A stretch of 64,000 nucleotides of DNA from Gigaspora margarita (taxonomy: Eukaryota; Glomeromycota; Glomeromycetes; Diversisporales; Gigasporaceae): positions 216,607 to 280,606 of the forward strand of contig WTPW01000201.1 of NCBI GenBank assembly GCA_009809945.1. Reading direction: 5' to 3'. Positions 48,481-59,032 of this stretch are shown here, one piece after another; within the stretch, counting starts at the first letter, position 1, and every line of letters begins with the position of its first letter. A program made the position numbers and the translations under genes. The notes under the pieces are model-generated. The model did no database searches. It saw only the letters and a program-made list of their open reading frames with translations, and had not been told where the DNA came from.

Positions 48481-49497
48481 TTTTTGGTTTATTTTTTTTA
48501 TTGTTTTTTATAATAATATATAATAAAATATGTAATATTTAAAATATTAAATAATAATAAATAAATAAATAAAATTTTATATTAAATTGCAAAAACTTAT
48601 AAATATTGTATATTTAATTTAAAATATAATATATAATAATAATAAATAAAAAAAAATTTAAAAAACTTGTAAAAACTTGCGAAAATCTGTAAAATGTTTA
48701 AAAATTTGCAAAAAGCATAATTATGTAAATATAATAATAATTAATTGCTGAATTGATATTATATTAGATATATATCGATTAACCAGATATATATTGATTA
48801 CTATTACTATTGATAATAATCGGCAGGGGTATTGATTATTAATATATATCTTATCAGTTAGTAATCGATATATATCTATAAATAAAATTTGCTTATGATT
48901 AAAGATTATGATTTTAAGATGTGCTAAACAAGATCTTCAAGCATTTTCAGATTTTTGAATTTCTTGATCATTTGATTTTAATATTTAAAATCTATGTACA
49001 GTACAAGAATGGAATATTCGTATTGGCTTTTAAAAATCTTTTGCATTGTGGAAGCTAAATGTTTTTATATTATTATCAAACTTTTACTAATTAATAAGTA
49101 CTTTTTTTAGTGAAACATTATGATCATAAATATTACATTTATGAAGAAGTTATCGCTATGAATTTAAATATATATATCATTTTATATACTAATTACTCAA
49201 ATCAAAAATTTTATCACTGCTGAATCATAAACTTATTGAATTGGCCAAACAATCATTCAGTCAATTTTCACCAAATATCCAAAAATTTATAAAAACTGCT
49301 GTAGTTACTCAAGCTAAGTCATGATTTATAGATAACTAATACAGATTACCTGGGTAGTAAGAGTCATGATTCAGTTAATGGGTGTTATGCAGGTTACCTG
49401 GGTAACCTTATATAGGTACAATCTCTAACTCAGACTAGTCTGCAGACTTCAGACCAGACCCAACTAAACTATAATTGAGTCTGAGTTTGGTTAAGCA

Positions 49498-51763
49498 ATT
49501 TTCAAGAATTACTAATCCAAATTGGCTAAAATATTATTAATATATTGTAACCAAATATTATATATATCTTCAGAAAATTTTTTATCTAATTTGGATTAGT
49601 AAATGTAAAGAAAATCATAGGCAGAGATTAATATAAAATAAAATTTTGATATTTTTAATTATTATTATTAAAAATTTTATATAGTTAATTTGGTCAATTT
49701 TGATTGGCTAATAATACTATATTATATAGCACCTGATAATCCCTCTGACCCCTCATACTAAAATATCAGGTAATAAATATCTCTACCCTTAAAGTTTTGT
49801 TTTCAAAGAGTCTTTCATAGTATTATAAATAGTAGTTATATTTTTAAAAAAAATTTACTAAGTTAGAGAGTTAAAGTACTCTAAACTATATAAATTCAAT
49901 TGAATAAATTGACCAATCATAAAAAAGTTACCCTATAGTCTCGAACTCACAGGTACTTGTGGATATCTGCAGATACCTATAGATACTAGTGAGTTTCTCT
50001 ATTTAAAGATAAAAGTTAACAGTTTCTATCTGTAAGATACTTATAATACCCAGATATCTGATTAATTGTATAGATATCTGGATAAGGGATTCACAGGTCC
50101 AATCTCTAACTCAGTAGAGCAGTACCTATTCTACATAGGTATTTATCTGCACTTTGGTAACTTGCATCATGATATCAAGCAATACTTGCGATTAGAAATA
50201 CTTTTAAATTACTATTATTTATTTTTGCCATTGTAAAATGTGCTCTAATTTAGTACTTACCTTTATCTTTACTCTAGCCTTTATACTGATATATGGGGTC
50301 TTTGCTTTGAAATAACCTTAAGGAACTATATGAATATTAAAAATAAAAATTAAAGTTTCTAACCATTCAGTAATCTAATTCAAGAAACTTTTTTTTATTT
50401 TGTAGAGCTTAGCAAGTTTTACAAAATATAAAAGTTTATTTGAATTGATTTACTAGATGGCTAGAAATTTTAATTTTTATTCTTAAGACTTATATCAGAT
50501 ATAGTCCTATAAGGTCATTTTCAAGGCAAAGACCCCATATTTCAAACTTCTAAATCAGTTAGCCCAATTATTATAAACCTAAGAACCTAAGTTTTAAAAT
50601 TGGAATCTGGTTTTTTAAAAGCCAGGGTTTAAAACCAGGTTCTTAGATTCTGGATCTAGGAACTTTACTATCTCTAGCCCAGATAGATTAATTACTCTGG
50701 TTTTAGGTATTATTATAGTTTTTTTTCCTTAGTATCTACTTTCATAGTATAGACTCTTTTTCTTTAGTGCAACTCTAGTGATCAGGTTGGTAGACCCTTT
50801 TTTTAAAATCTGGTTTTATGGCTCTGGTTTTTAATGTTTTGGTTTTGGTAGCACTATCAAAGATTTTACTACCTCCTTACTTGGGACTTGCTAAACAGGT
50901 TTATATTTCTTTGGTCCTTGGATTTGTCTGTATAATAATATACAACTATGCCCAAAAATTCCTATTCTAGACAGTAAAACCAAGGTTGCAAGTGTATACT
51001 CAACTAATTGATAAAAAATAATTACTAGAATACAGATCTATTTTCCAAAGTGTCACTAGTAGGATTTGAACCCTAAATCTGCTACTTGGGATTGATAGCT
51101 TAACAACTTTTCTAATTACTATATTTCTTTTATCTGTATAGTTATATATACAAATAGATTTGTATTATGTATTTTTATTGTAATAATATTAACTAAAATT
51201 TATAATTTATATACTTTAAGAATAGAATACACTATTTGCAAATTATATATCAAATAGTAAAATATATTTTTTTAAAAAATTAAAAAAAGTATATTAGCTA
51301 CTTTTACTTTTTAAAAAAAAGTTGTAGAATAGATTTTTCTAATTCTAATAGTAATAAAATCATTAAAATTTTTTAGATTCTCATTAAGAAACATATGTTT
51401 AAGATTGGGTATTACAAATTGTTTACAAAAATTTTATGATATAACAATCAGAATCACTAATTTCATATGACTACAGGAAATTTGGAGCCACTATAGAATA
51501 CTTTATAATAATATATATGTTAAAGCCAGGCATGTTATAACTACTTTTTACACTTTTTTGATGCAGTTTGAGTTACTTTTTTGATATTGTTATGGGTTAA
51601 CAGGTATATAGATATCAAGAATATAATTCATGTAGCATATAGATCAATATAATAAATGCACTGACCCCTTATAAAAGACAAGATTTGAACTATGTGGCAC
51701 AAATTTTTGTTAAAATTGATTGCAATTTAAAAGATTTATATTAGCATTTTTGTAATACCAATA
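49498..51763. other. AT-rich intergenic stretch, no gene seen
   Basis: Contains isolated end motifs of hAT-like elements (CCAATCTCTA near 50099-50108, CTCTACCCTTAA near 49787). Convincing partners were not found. 51050-51110 has a tRNA-like T-arm word (GTAGGATTTGAACCC), but no fold of a full tRNA could be drawn. Confidence 0.4.
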
Positions 51764-52181
51764 TGGTGCAAGACATCTATACTCAACAGTTACATGAGGT
51801 GTTTCATTTTTTCAAATAGTTATAACTTTTTATCTAAGAAGTTTTAAAAAAATCTGACCAGTAACTTTATAGAGCTATATCAGCTCTACATATATGCAAA
51901 AGATCTTTTCAAAATCTCATTACTGTAAAAAGTTTTAGCGATTTGAAAATTGAAATGTTTATATGTAAATTTATAAATTTAAATATAAAATTTCAATTTC
52001 AAATCGCTAAAACTTTTTACAATAATGAGATTTTGAAAAAATATTTGGTATATATGTAGAGCCGATATAGCTCTATAAAGTTACTGGTCAGATTTTTTAA
52101 AAACCTCTTAAATAAAAAGTTATAGTCATTTGAAAAATTGAGACACCTCATGTAACTGTTGAATATAGATGTCTTACACCA
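51764..52181. mobile_element. 418-base foldback MITE (TA target)
   Basis: Near-perfect inverted repeat over its full length: TGGTGCAAGACATCTATACT ... ATATAGATGTCTTACACCA, flanked by TA (51762-51763 and 52182-52183). The centre is near 51973 in an AT-rich loop. Confidence 0.8.
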
Positions 52182-52303
52182 TATAAATTTTTTAGTATAT
52201 TAATTTTATATGAAATAATCAACATTGGACTCTACTCTTAATTATTAAATTATGAAATATTTTACAATGAACCTCAACATACATGCTAAATACAAAGCAA
52301 ATA

Positions 52304-53173
52304 CAGTCAGACCTCTCTATAGCACACCCATATAGTCACACCTCTATATAAGCACCTAAAATTATACAACAGACTTAAATATAGTAAAAACCTCATTATA
52401 GTTACAAATCACCTATAATCACTATCGCAAAAAAATTTCGAGTTTTTATCAATTTTATTAATAAAAACCTTCGATATAATCACAAATTTTGACTAAATTT
52501 AGATTATAACACCTGATGGCCAATATTCATATTCATATTTATTTAAAATTTTTTATTAAAAATTCTTAAAGGTTTGATAGCAAATAACTATTGATACAGT
52601 GGTCCGATTGGGTGAAACAACTATCAAAATGTTCGTCTCGATGAGACGATTCTAATGAGCCCAAGATCATTAAAATCCAATCACAAGCTCCTGTGATTGT
52701 TAAGAATTTGTGTCACTTCACATGTTTAAGAATTGATTAAATTTGAATATCTAAGTAAAAAATCCTTAATGATCTTAGCTTTTGTAACTAGATTTGGACG
52801 ATTTTAGACTCTTTTAGAATTGTCTCATTGAGTCAAACACTCTAGTGGTCATTTTATCCAAATTGGGCCACTGGATCAAAAGTTATTTACTATTAAACAT
52901 TTTAAATTTTTTAATGGAAAAAGGAACAAAACCAAATCAGCAATTAAAGAATCAGAAAAATTCAAGATCGAAGTTTTTTGTGATGCTGTTCGAGAAGGAG
53001 GAATTAAATTTTAGATGAAAAAAGAATTCAATAGATTAAAAGTATTTCAAATATGCGCAAATATATTACTTATTGGCCTTTGGTCATGTGACCATGACAA
53101 GGTATTTTATTTATAGTCACACCTCTATACCAAAATAGGGCGCGATCGACTTGTGATTATAGAGAGGTCTGAC
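52304..53173. mobile_element. Pogo/Tigger-like element, non-autonomous
   Basis: 870 bases, CAGTCAGACCTCTCTATAG ... CTATAGAGAGGTCTGACTG-type ends, flanked by TA (52302-52303 and 53174-53175). CAGTC...ACCTCTCTATA ends are the hallmark of pogo/Tigger. No transposase frame is visible. The interior carries the CAGTGGTCC...ATTGGG motif twice (about 52598 and 52860). Confidence 0.82.
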
Positions 53174-53175
53174 TG

Positions 53176-53930
53176 TAATATACTTGAATTAATCTCCAAA
53201 ACCCCAACCTTATACTCAACAAACCCAAATACTAACTTCAAAACAATTTATAATTAATAATATCAGAAAGAACAAAAATAAAAGGTCCAAAACTATGACT
53301 ATCTAAATAAAATATGAAAACAATGATTTAATGACAATGAAAACTTCTAATGTAGTAACTCAAAAGAGATACCAAAAATCAGAAACTAAATATAATAATA
53401 TGCAGAAAGTCAAAATAACTTCAAAAAAGTAATTTCAAAAGTGAAATTTAAATTGACAAATAAAAAATTCAAAGTGAAAGTTAGTAAAATGAAAAAAAAA
53501 ACAAAAATAAAAGTAGGAATAAAAAAAGACAAAAAACTACAACAATTCCAAGCATGATCAAAAAACTTAGAATGATAATAAACTGAAAGCTAAGATGAGG
53601 CAACACCAAAAGGACAATTTCAAAGGTGATAACTAAATTGTCAAGAGCTACAAAATCAAGCAAAAATTAACAAAATGAAAAGAGAATTCAAAGTAAAAGT
53701 TACAAAAAGAAAAAATAAAGCCACAGAACTTCTAAATGCATTGAAAAGCACACATAAAAAGTAATAATTATTTCAAAAAAGTGACTCCAAAGTGTGACTC
53801 CAAAAATAACAGCAATTGCTAAAAAAAAAAAAAAAAAAAATCTAACAAAAATCAGTGAGAAAAGCAAAAATGAAAAATTACAATGCATATGTGAATAAAA
53901 ACAAAAACCAAAAGTAAGAATTTAGTTACT
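53176..53930. repeat. A-rich low-complexity region
   Basis: AAAAGT/CAAAAT units with loose direct repetition (CCAAAAGTGA..., TTCAAAGTGAAAGTTA). A poly(A) run lies at 53820-53840. Frames on the minus strand are Phe/Leu-rich low complexity and not credible genes. Confidence 0.5.
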
Positions 53931-55560
53931 CACGGTTCATGCATGTCAGCACGTGGATTAAGATTCGTATTGATCATGATGATTGTAACATCAGTGATGA
54001 AATTATGATCATTAAGAATCTTAACGATTATGCACAATAGTGCACGGAAATTATGAGATTATATGATTATACATGTCAATATATGGATATACTATTATGC
54101 ACGATAATGCACGGATTTCAACTTTTTGTATGTTAACCTGTATTAAAATTTTTGGATGAACAGTTTCCGTGTAATTTCCGTGTAGTGATCATGAAAACCG
54201 TGTTTGCACATATAAAATTCCGTATTTATGCATGCTTTCCATGTAGCGATTTTTCATAGGGAAAAATGATTCTAAAAAGTTTAAAATCGCCTAAATCAAA
54301 ACACAGGATCTCAAGATAATTAAAGGTTTACTAATTGTTTGTGAATTAATTGTCCGAAATAAACTTTCTATGAATTGGTTTTCTAGCCTGTGAAATGATT
54401 TCATACGGTAATCTGAGAATCAAAATTTTAAAATGCAAATCTATGATTTGCTAACAAATTATATTGATTATTTGCAGGGTTCCGGGTTGGGCCAGATATT
54501 TAGAAGACCAGGTCCAACCCATCAAAATTTGGACCAAATATTTATATCCAAATCCAGACCATATTCAAGTTTGACTCATGGTAATTAAATTAAGCTCGGA
54601 GTCGCAATTTGACGTCAATGACAATGATCGTGATGATAATATTCAGTAATTTGGTCAACCAGTTTAAATATGGTCTATCCATGAGCTTATAAACATGGCC
54701 AGAATACTTTGAGCCCGATCCATTTTTTCATATGGATCCGAGTCTTGAGACCAGATCCAACACAAAATTCATATTGTATCCAAGCTCGGCCCATGCTGGA
54801 TCAGTCTATGGATGCTCCATGGATAGACCAGCCAATGCAAAATCATATCAATTAATAATCAAATTTATCCTATATATTAAAATTTAATATTATATATGTG
54901 TTTTTGAACTTTGATAAACTAGTGTCAGAATCTAGGTAACTCGTAAAATTGGGTCATTTGTAGATTAACGGAATAATAAATAGGATCGAAAAAAAAAGTT
55001 TTGAGTTAATCAGAAGAAATTCAAGTCGTAATCTATTGCAATATAATTGAAGAATTTTATTAAATTTATATTTACTCTTCATTTATGGAAGGAACTATTT
55101 AGAGAAAGTTCATTTAGAGAGGTTTCTCTATATCTTTTGTTCTCTATAAATGCATACTCCTTTAAGCGCACGGTTTGCTTTTTTTAATGGGTTTTCAAAG
55201 TCATCATTTATAACAAGCTATAAATATCAGTAGATGATATAAAATTTCGACTTTATAAATCCTGGAAAATAAGATCTGGCTTATTAAATATACTTCATCA
55301 GATATATACATATATAATATTTCATACTTTTGAAAATTTTAGATTTGAATAATTGTATAGTTATTGTCACGGATTATAATTAAAATGAAATCTCAGTTTC
55401 TATTTAATTCTCAAAACCCACTTTTTTTTGTTTAAGATAAACTCTACTCTAAAACTGACCTCTAACTTTAACCCTAACTCTAAAAAATGTGCCCCAAAAA
55501 TTTTATTTTTCGTGACTTGTCGATTTTTTATACTTCATATTTAATTTTTTAATCTGAATT
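53931..55560. other. Intergenic stretch of less repetitive composition
   Basis: CpG becomes visibly more frequent here. 54480-54850 has CCAGACC/GGTCCAA/GGATCCG words and begins with CAGGGTTCCGGGTTGGGCC, which may be a hAT-like end, but no partner was found. No gene recognised. 55450-55480 has short CCCTAA-like words. Confidence 0.4.
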
Positions 55561-55569
55561 CATTATGAT

Positions 55570-56690
55570 CCATCACAGATGATATTCAAAATAATGATGG
55601 ATTTTTAGTAAACTGGGTAAACTGGCTAAATCGAATACGATATGTAGACAAAATTAAAATGAATATAGACACAATCACGCACAACATCATATGCAGTGGA
55701 GCTTAAATATTTAGTTCATAAAATTTATTAGATATTTTAAAAGAATTAAGACAAAGTATTTAACTTATTATTATTTACACACAGTATATAGTCTTATTTT
55801 AATTTATATTTATATGTTTAATAAATTTACAGATTATAAACAAATATTTAAAAAGTATATGGACTAATTCAAAAACGCTACAACAAATGCGCATATGTTA
55901 GTATTTAATGAATTTAGCTCTAAGAGATGCGGACTTAATGGAAATGTGCAAATTCAACCGATATAACATATCTGAAGCACGATGCCAAATAAGCGATACA
56001 GTGGTGGACAAATGGAATAAGAATATCGATGATCGCATTAAAGAATTTCCATATTACAAAATGTGAATGGATTTCATATAACCTCTAGATAATATTCAAA
56101 TAATAGTGATGGATTTTTAGTAACCTGGCTAGATGGAATACGATATGTAGACGAATACGAAATGATTATAGACACAGTTACGTATAACATCATACGCAGT
56201 GGACTTGAATTATTCACAAAATTTATTAGATATTTAAAGAAGTAGGATAAAATATTTAATTTATTATTATTCATACACAGTATATAGCCTCATTTTATTT
56301 ATATTTATATTTTTAATAAGTTTACAATTAAAGAATAGCGATCTCAAAGTATATAGACTAACTCATAATGCTACAACAAATACATATATGTTAATACTTG
56401 ATGAATTTTTGTTCTAAAAGAAATTTATTTAATGGGAAATGTGCAAATTGCAGTATAATACATCGTCAACTTGGTGTTAAAAATGCGACCCTCAGTAAAT
56501 AACACAAGTATGGACAAGAATTTCAAATTAAAGCTCCGTCTTATTATGATGTGATTGAGTAGATTCCATATGATAATAATAAATATTCAAAAAATATTGA
56601 CAAACGTTTTTAGCAACTTGGTTAGGTATATGAATTAAAATGATGAATGTAGGTGACATAGTCTCGTATTAGCTAAAAATTCAACTAGTT
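55570..56690 (+). pseudogene. Tandem 5' fragments of protein kinase genes
   Basis: A unit of ~510 bases recurs: 55570 onward, 56083 onward, and partly from ~56580. The most legible reads are RYNISEARCQISDTVVDKWN then KNIDDRIKEF (about 55960-56060), DGFLVTWLDGIRYVDEYE (about 56110-56165), and NGKCANCSIIHRQLGVKNA with FQIKAPSYYDVIE and IPYDNNKY (about 56435-56595). These match the N-terminal leader of Glomeromycotina kinases (GKCxxCNRYNTSxAWCQ ... IDDCIKEFQLKAxxYxxVIEWIPF), followed by the Gly-rich loop (GFGxVFKATWLDGIR). The Gly-rich loop is reduced to DGFL, and no C-lobe follows. Stops and frame changes are frequent. These are dead fragments. Confidence 0.72.
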
Positions 56691-56813
56691 ATACTGCAAA
56701 AAAAAAAATCATTGGGACGATTCTACTGCATCACTACTTTTTACATTCGTACGTATGATTATGTAGTATTATAATTTGTCCGAAGCGAAGCGGAGAATTA
56801 TTAATATGCACGT

Positions 56814-56892
56814 TAGAGTTTGGAACCGATTTTATTTCATATATATTAAAACCGGGTTTAATATATGAAATAAACCGGATTCCAAACTCTAA
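56814..56892. repeat. 79-base hairpin (TAGAGTTTGGAA ends)
   Basis: TAGAGTTTGGAACCGATTTT ... ATAAACCGGATTCCAAACTCTA, almost a perfect palindrome. Flanks ATGCACGT / ATACAGGT agree at 6 of 8, so it may be a very short hAT-like MITE. Confidence 0.65.
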
Positions 56893-57112
56893 TACAGGTA
56901 AACCGAATGAAATATCACCGATGCTGTACATGTGACGTAATCCTTGAAATTCCAGAAGTTTCGCATCTTTTTTTTTTATAAAAAATTAAAGCTCCAAACA
57001 CATTATTATTTACTTGAGTCTTAAATTCTTAGTTATTATTATTTATTCGTAAAATAAACATTACGTCTGTAGATTATTGTTCATGTGATATGTCAAATAA
57101 ATTTTTGCCTTG

Positions 57113-57138
57113 ATACGTCGTACGTACGTACGTACGTA
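57113..57138. repeat. (TACG)n microsatellite
   Basis: Five to six TACG units. It is CpG-rich and striking in an AT-rich, CpG-poor window. Confidence 0.8.
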
Positions 57139-57625
57139 TTTTTACCATAAAATTACATCATCATTATGCAAAAATGTCACGACAAATATTTCACATACTA
57201 AATATAATATAACCAAATTTTATTAATATTGGTCATACGAAAATAATAGGATCAGAGCTAGTGTTACACATGTGTTGCTACACAGCACGTGAGAGTGACA
57301 TTAAATCCGATGTCCGTCATTTTTCATCATATGACCAATCTAATCAATTTTAGCCCATCATGTAACCATCGTAAGGGAGAGTCGTTCCGAAATTATTAAC
57401 GATCTTTATTTTAGGGTGGAATTTAGAGAGCATTTGTTCATGCTCAACCAAGGACGAGAGCAGGCACTTATATACATATTAATTTCTCAGAACGTGATCA
57501 TAAAAATTAGAACGTATATGCGATATTTTGAACATATGTGTATGTGGTTGTACATGCATTACGCCTAACGCTAATACTACTAAAGTTAACTAATAATACA
57601 ATTACGGAAGATAAGTATAAACTTA

Positions 57626-57747
57626 GGGTAGAGTTTAATACGTCATCGTGTAACCTTGAACCGTCGCAGTTTTCGTACTTATAGCCAATCAAAATATGTA
57701 AACTGTGCGATTCAATGATTACATAGTGACGTAATTACACTCTACCT
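57626..57747. mobile_element. 122-base MITE (GGGTAGAG ends) upstream of the host gene
   Basis: GGGTAGAGTTTAATACGTCA ... GTAATTACACTCTACCT, flanked by TTA (57623-57625 and 57748-57750). Same end type as 11821-14506 and 31666-33197. It lies about 290 bases upstream of the 58034 start codon, in promoter range. Confidence 0.65.
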
Positions 57748-57949
57748 TTAATGAATTAAACAAATACGGAAGTGAGTTATGCGGGACAAAATTATCAGTT
57801 ACAATAGGAAAGTTTTATCTAATTCTTGAAATTCTTTAAATTTTTTTTTCGTTGATCGCGATCTTTTGGCGAATTTATTTATGCGCCAAAACAGTTGTGT
57901 AAATTGTGTCTAATGACGTAATATTTCAGTCACTTTTTGTAGAAAGCAA

Positions 57950-58033
57950 AAACAGATTATAAAAATGTCGACTCTTGAACGTAATTTTTCTTAAAAAAAA
58001 AAAAAATCACAACACTAATAATAATAAATCAAA
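57950..58033 (+). promoter_or_regulatory. Putative leader of the 58034 gene, with TATA-like box and 9-codon upstream frame
   Basis: TTATAAAAA at 57957-57965 could be a TATA box. An upstream ATG at 57965 opens a nine-codon frame (MSTLERNFS) that stops at 57992-57994. A 14-base A run follows (57993-58006), then CAC AAC ACT AAT before the start codon, which has A at -3 (ATCAAAATG). Whether the upstream ATG is transcribed depends on the unknown start site. Confidence 0.35.
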
Positions 58034-59032
58034 ATGTATGAAGAAGACCAAAAACAACCATACCAAAAATGGTTCAAAAATCTTTTCAGTGCCCTTCAAA
58101 ACGATGAAACAGCGATTGAATTTCTGGATGAAAATCCACCAATCGAATTTATAAAAATTATTAATTCCAAGGAAGAAAAGCTTATTAAAGTCTTGTCAAT
58201 GTCATCAGTTACCTCGAGTGAGAATGTTGTTGTATGGTATTGGCTTAAAAAAGATGAACCTAAAATAATTAATCAAGCAATTGAATATATTGCTAAGAAT
58301 TATGATCTCGATGAGAGAATTGTTTCTATAGATAAAAAAGAAAGAAAAGAATTCGAGCATGATAAAAAAAATAAGGAAAGGAAAATAAAGAAAGAATTGA
58401 TTGATAAGCTTCATGAAAGTGATACTATTTTCCCCGGATTTCAATACCTTTTCAAATACAAATGGGTCCCTTCTAACGAAATTGGCGAGAATGATCTGAT
58501 TCTTACCAATGGTAGAGGAATATTTGCTATCGTGGAAACGAAAAAAACACGTTTTATAGATAAAGTGAAAGGTAAACTTAATAAAAATAGAGGGTTAAAA
58601 CTTAACAAATACAGAAAAAGTTATGCCATTCAACAAGCTGGGATTTATAAGCGAAAATTTGTTGAACAATACGGAGGAACTTATAAAGATGGTGATGGTC
58701 CTTCATTTGATATCATTGCAGTTATTGGAATAGGAATTGGTGAGGATCATGAAAGATGGTGTCTTCGACCTTTTGATAGGCAAGTTTGTGAAGCTCTTGA
58801 TAGGATACATGATAAGCATAGTTCCGTGAGATCCCCCTTATATATATTAGACAACTCGTCAAAATCAAGCCTAAGTAGCAGTAATAATACCGATGATTCA
58901 AATCAAGCCGATGATGATTCAAATAAAGCCAATGGTTCAAATAAAGCCAATGGTTCAAATAAAGCCAATGGTTCAAATCAAGCCAATGGTTCAAATAAAG
59001 CCAATGGTTCAAAACAAAAACATAAGTACTAG
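58034..59032 (+). CDS. Uncharacterised 332-residue protein, possible PD-(D/E)XK nuclease fold
   Basis: The only long intact frame in the window, with no intron apparent. Residues 98-125 are Lys/Glu-rich and probably helical. Residues 133-230 resemble a PD-(D/E)XK core: KWVPSNEIGENDLILTNG gives a candidate Asp154, the strand FAIVETK gives Glu168-Thr-Lys170, and a following helix has QAGIY (Gln201...Tyr205), like the QxxxY motif of RecB/Cas4-type nucleases. Similar WVPSxEIGENDLIxTNxxGxFAVVExK proteins are, as I recall, numerous in Glomeromycotina with no assigned role. Residues 276-299 are Ser/Asn/Asp-rich, and 295-326 hold a hexapeptide repeat (SNKANG). There is no signal peptide or membrane segment. 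The first ATG is used. AATAAA at 59308 may serve 3' processing. Expression and nuclease activity are inferences. Confidence 0.75.
   Translation: MYEEDQKQPYQKWFKNLFSALQNDETAIEFLDENPPIEFIKIINSKEEKLIKVLSMSSVTSSENVVVWYWLKKDEPKIINQAIEYIAKNYDLDERIVSIDKKERKEFEHDKKNKERKIKKELIDKLHESDTIFPGFQYLFKYKWVPSNEIGENDLILTNGRGIFAIVETKKTRFIDKVKGKLNKNRGLKLNKYRKSYAIQQAGIYKRKFVEQYGGTYKDGDGPSFDIIAVIGIGIGEDHERWCLRPFDRQVCEALDRIHDKHSSVRSPLYILDNSSKSSLSSSNNTDDSNQADDDSNKANGSNKANGSNKANGSNQANGSNKANGSKQKHKY
58907..59010 (+). repeat. 18-base coding minisatellite (SNKANG hexapeptide)
   Basis: AATGGTTCAAATAAAGCC repeats about five to six times in frame, with CAAATCAAGCC variants giving Gln for Lys. The copies are nearly identical in DNA, so the array is young or homogenised and probably variable in length. 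Confidence 0.9.

Larger units (their letters stand above)
45634..49427. mobile_element. 3.8-kb hAT-like element, non-autonomous
   Basis: Ends TAGATATTGTACCTG and (reverse complement of the right end) TAGAGATTGTACCTA. A perfect 8-base TSD, ACTCAGAC, lies at 45626-45633 and 49428-49435. Subterminal TTACCTGGGTAA-type units are shared with 5856-6573. It contains a nested CAGGGTTGGGCA hAT, an assembly gap, a T-rich degenerate repeat region and a minisatellite. No transposase was recognised. Confidence 0.8.
35990..49497. repeat. Large array of ~325-base palindromic units with degenerate inverted ends
   Basis: About thirteen units are visible between 36060 and 45600. Each has two palindromes: one around GCATAATTTTGGATTTTTGA / TTTCAAGTAAAATAAAAA, the other around AAGTTAGAATTAATTAGTAA ... 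TTATTAATAAAATTC ... TTAATTCTAACTTTATGCAC. Spacing is 320-335 bases where uninterrupted (e.g. 39430, 39760, 40088, 40407; 41885, 42206). Outer edges carry possible TIRs: AACCAGACTTTAGTC ... AAGTCTGCAAACT at 35997-36055, and its diverged reverse complement around 49435-49497. Five large insertions interrupt it. The outer boundary is tentative: a similar CAGACC-rich block at 39275-39360 could mean two adjoining elements. Confidence 0.6.

Noticed and set aside
49936-50108. Complete hAT-like MITE between TAGTCTCGAACTCACAGG and CCTGTGAATCCC...CCAATCTCTA
   Set aside because: The flanking 8 bases (TTACCCTA and ACTCAGTA) do not match, so the pairing is unsupported.
51050-51110. tRNA gene
   Set aside because: A T-arm-like word (GGATTTGAACCC) is present but no matching D arm, anticodon arm or acceptor stem could be drawn.
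53481-53888. Phe/Leu-rich minus-strand frames resembling membrane proteins
   Set aside because: Low-complexity A-rich DNA read backwards; no conserved segment.
58205-59012. Minus-strand frames opposite the host gene
   Set aside because: Antisense shadows of the 58034-59032 gene and its minisatellite (repeated NHWLYL).
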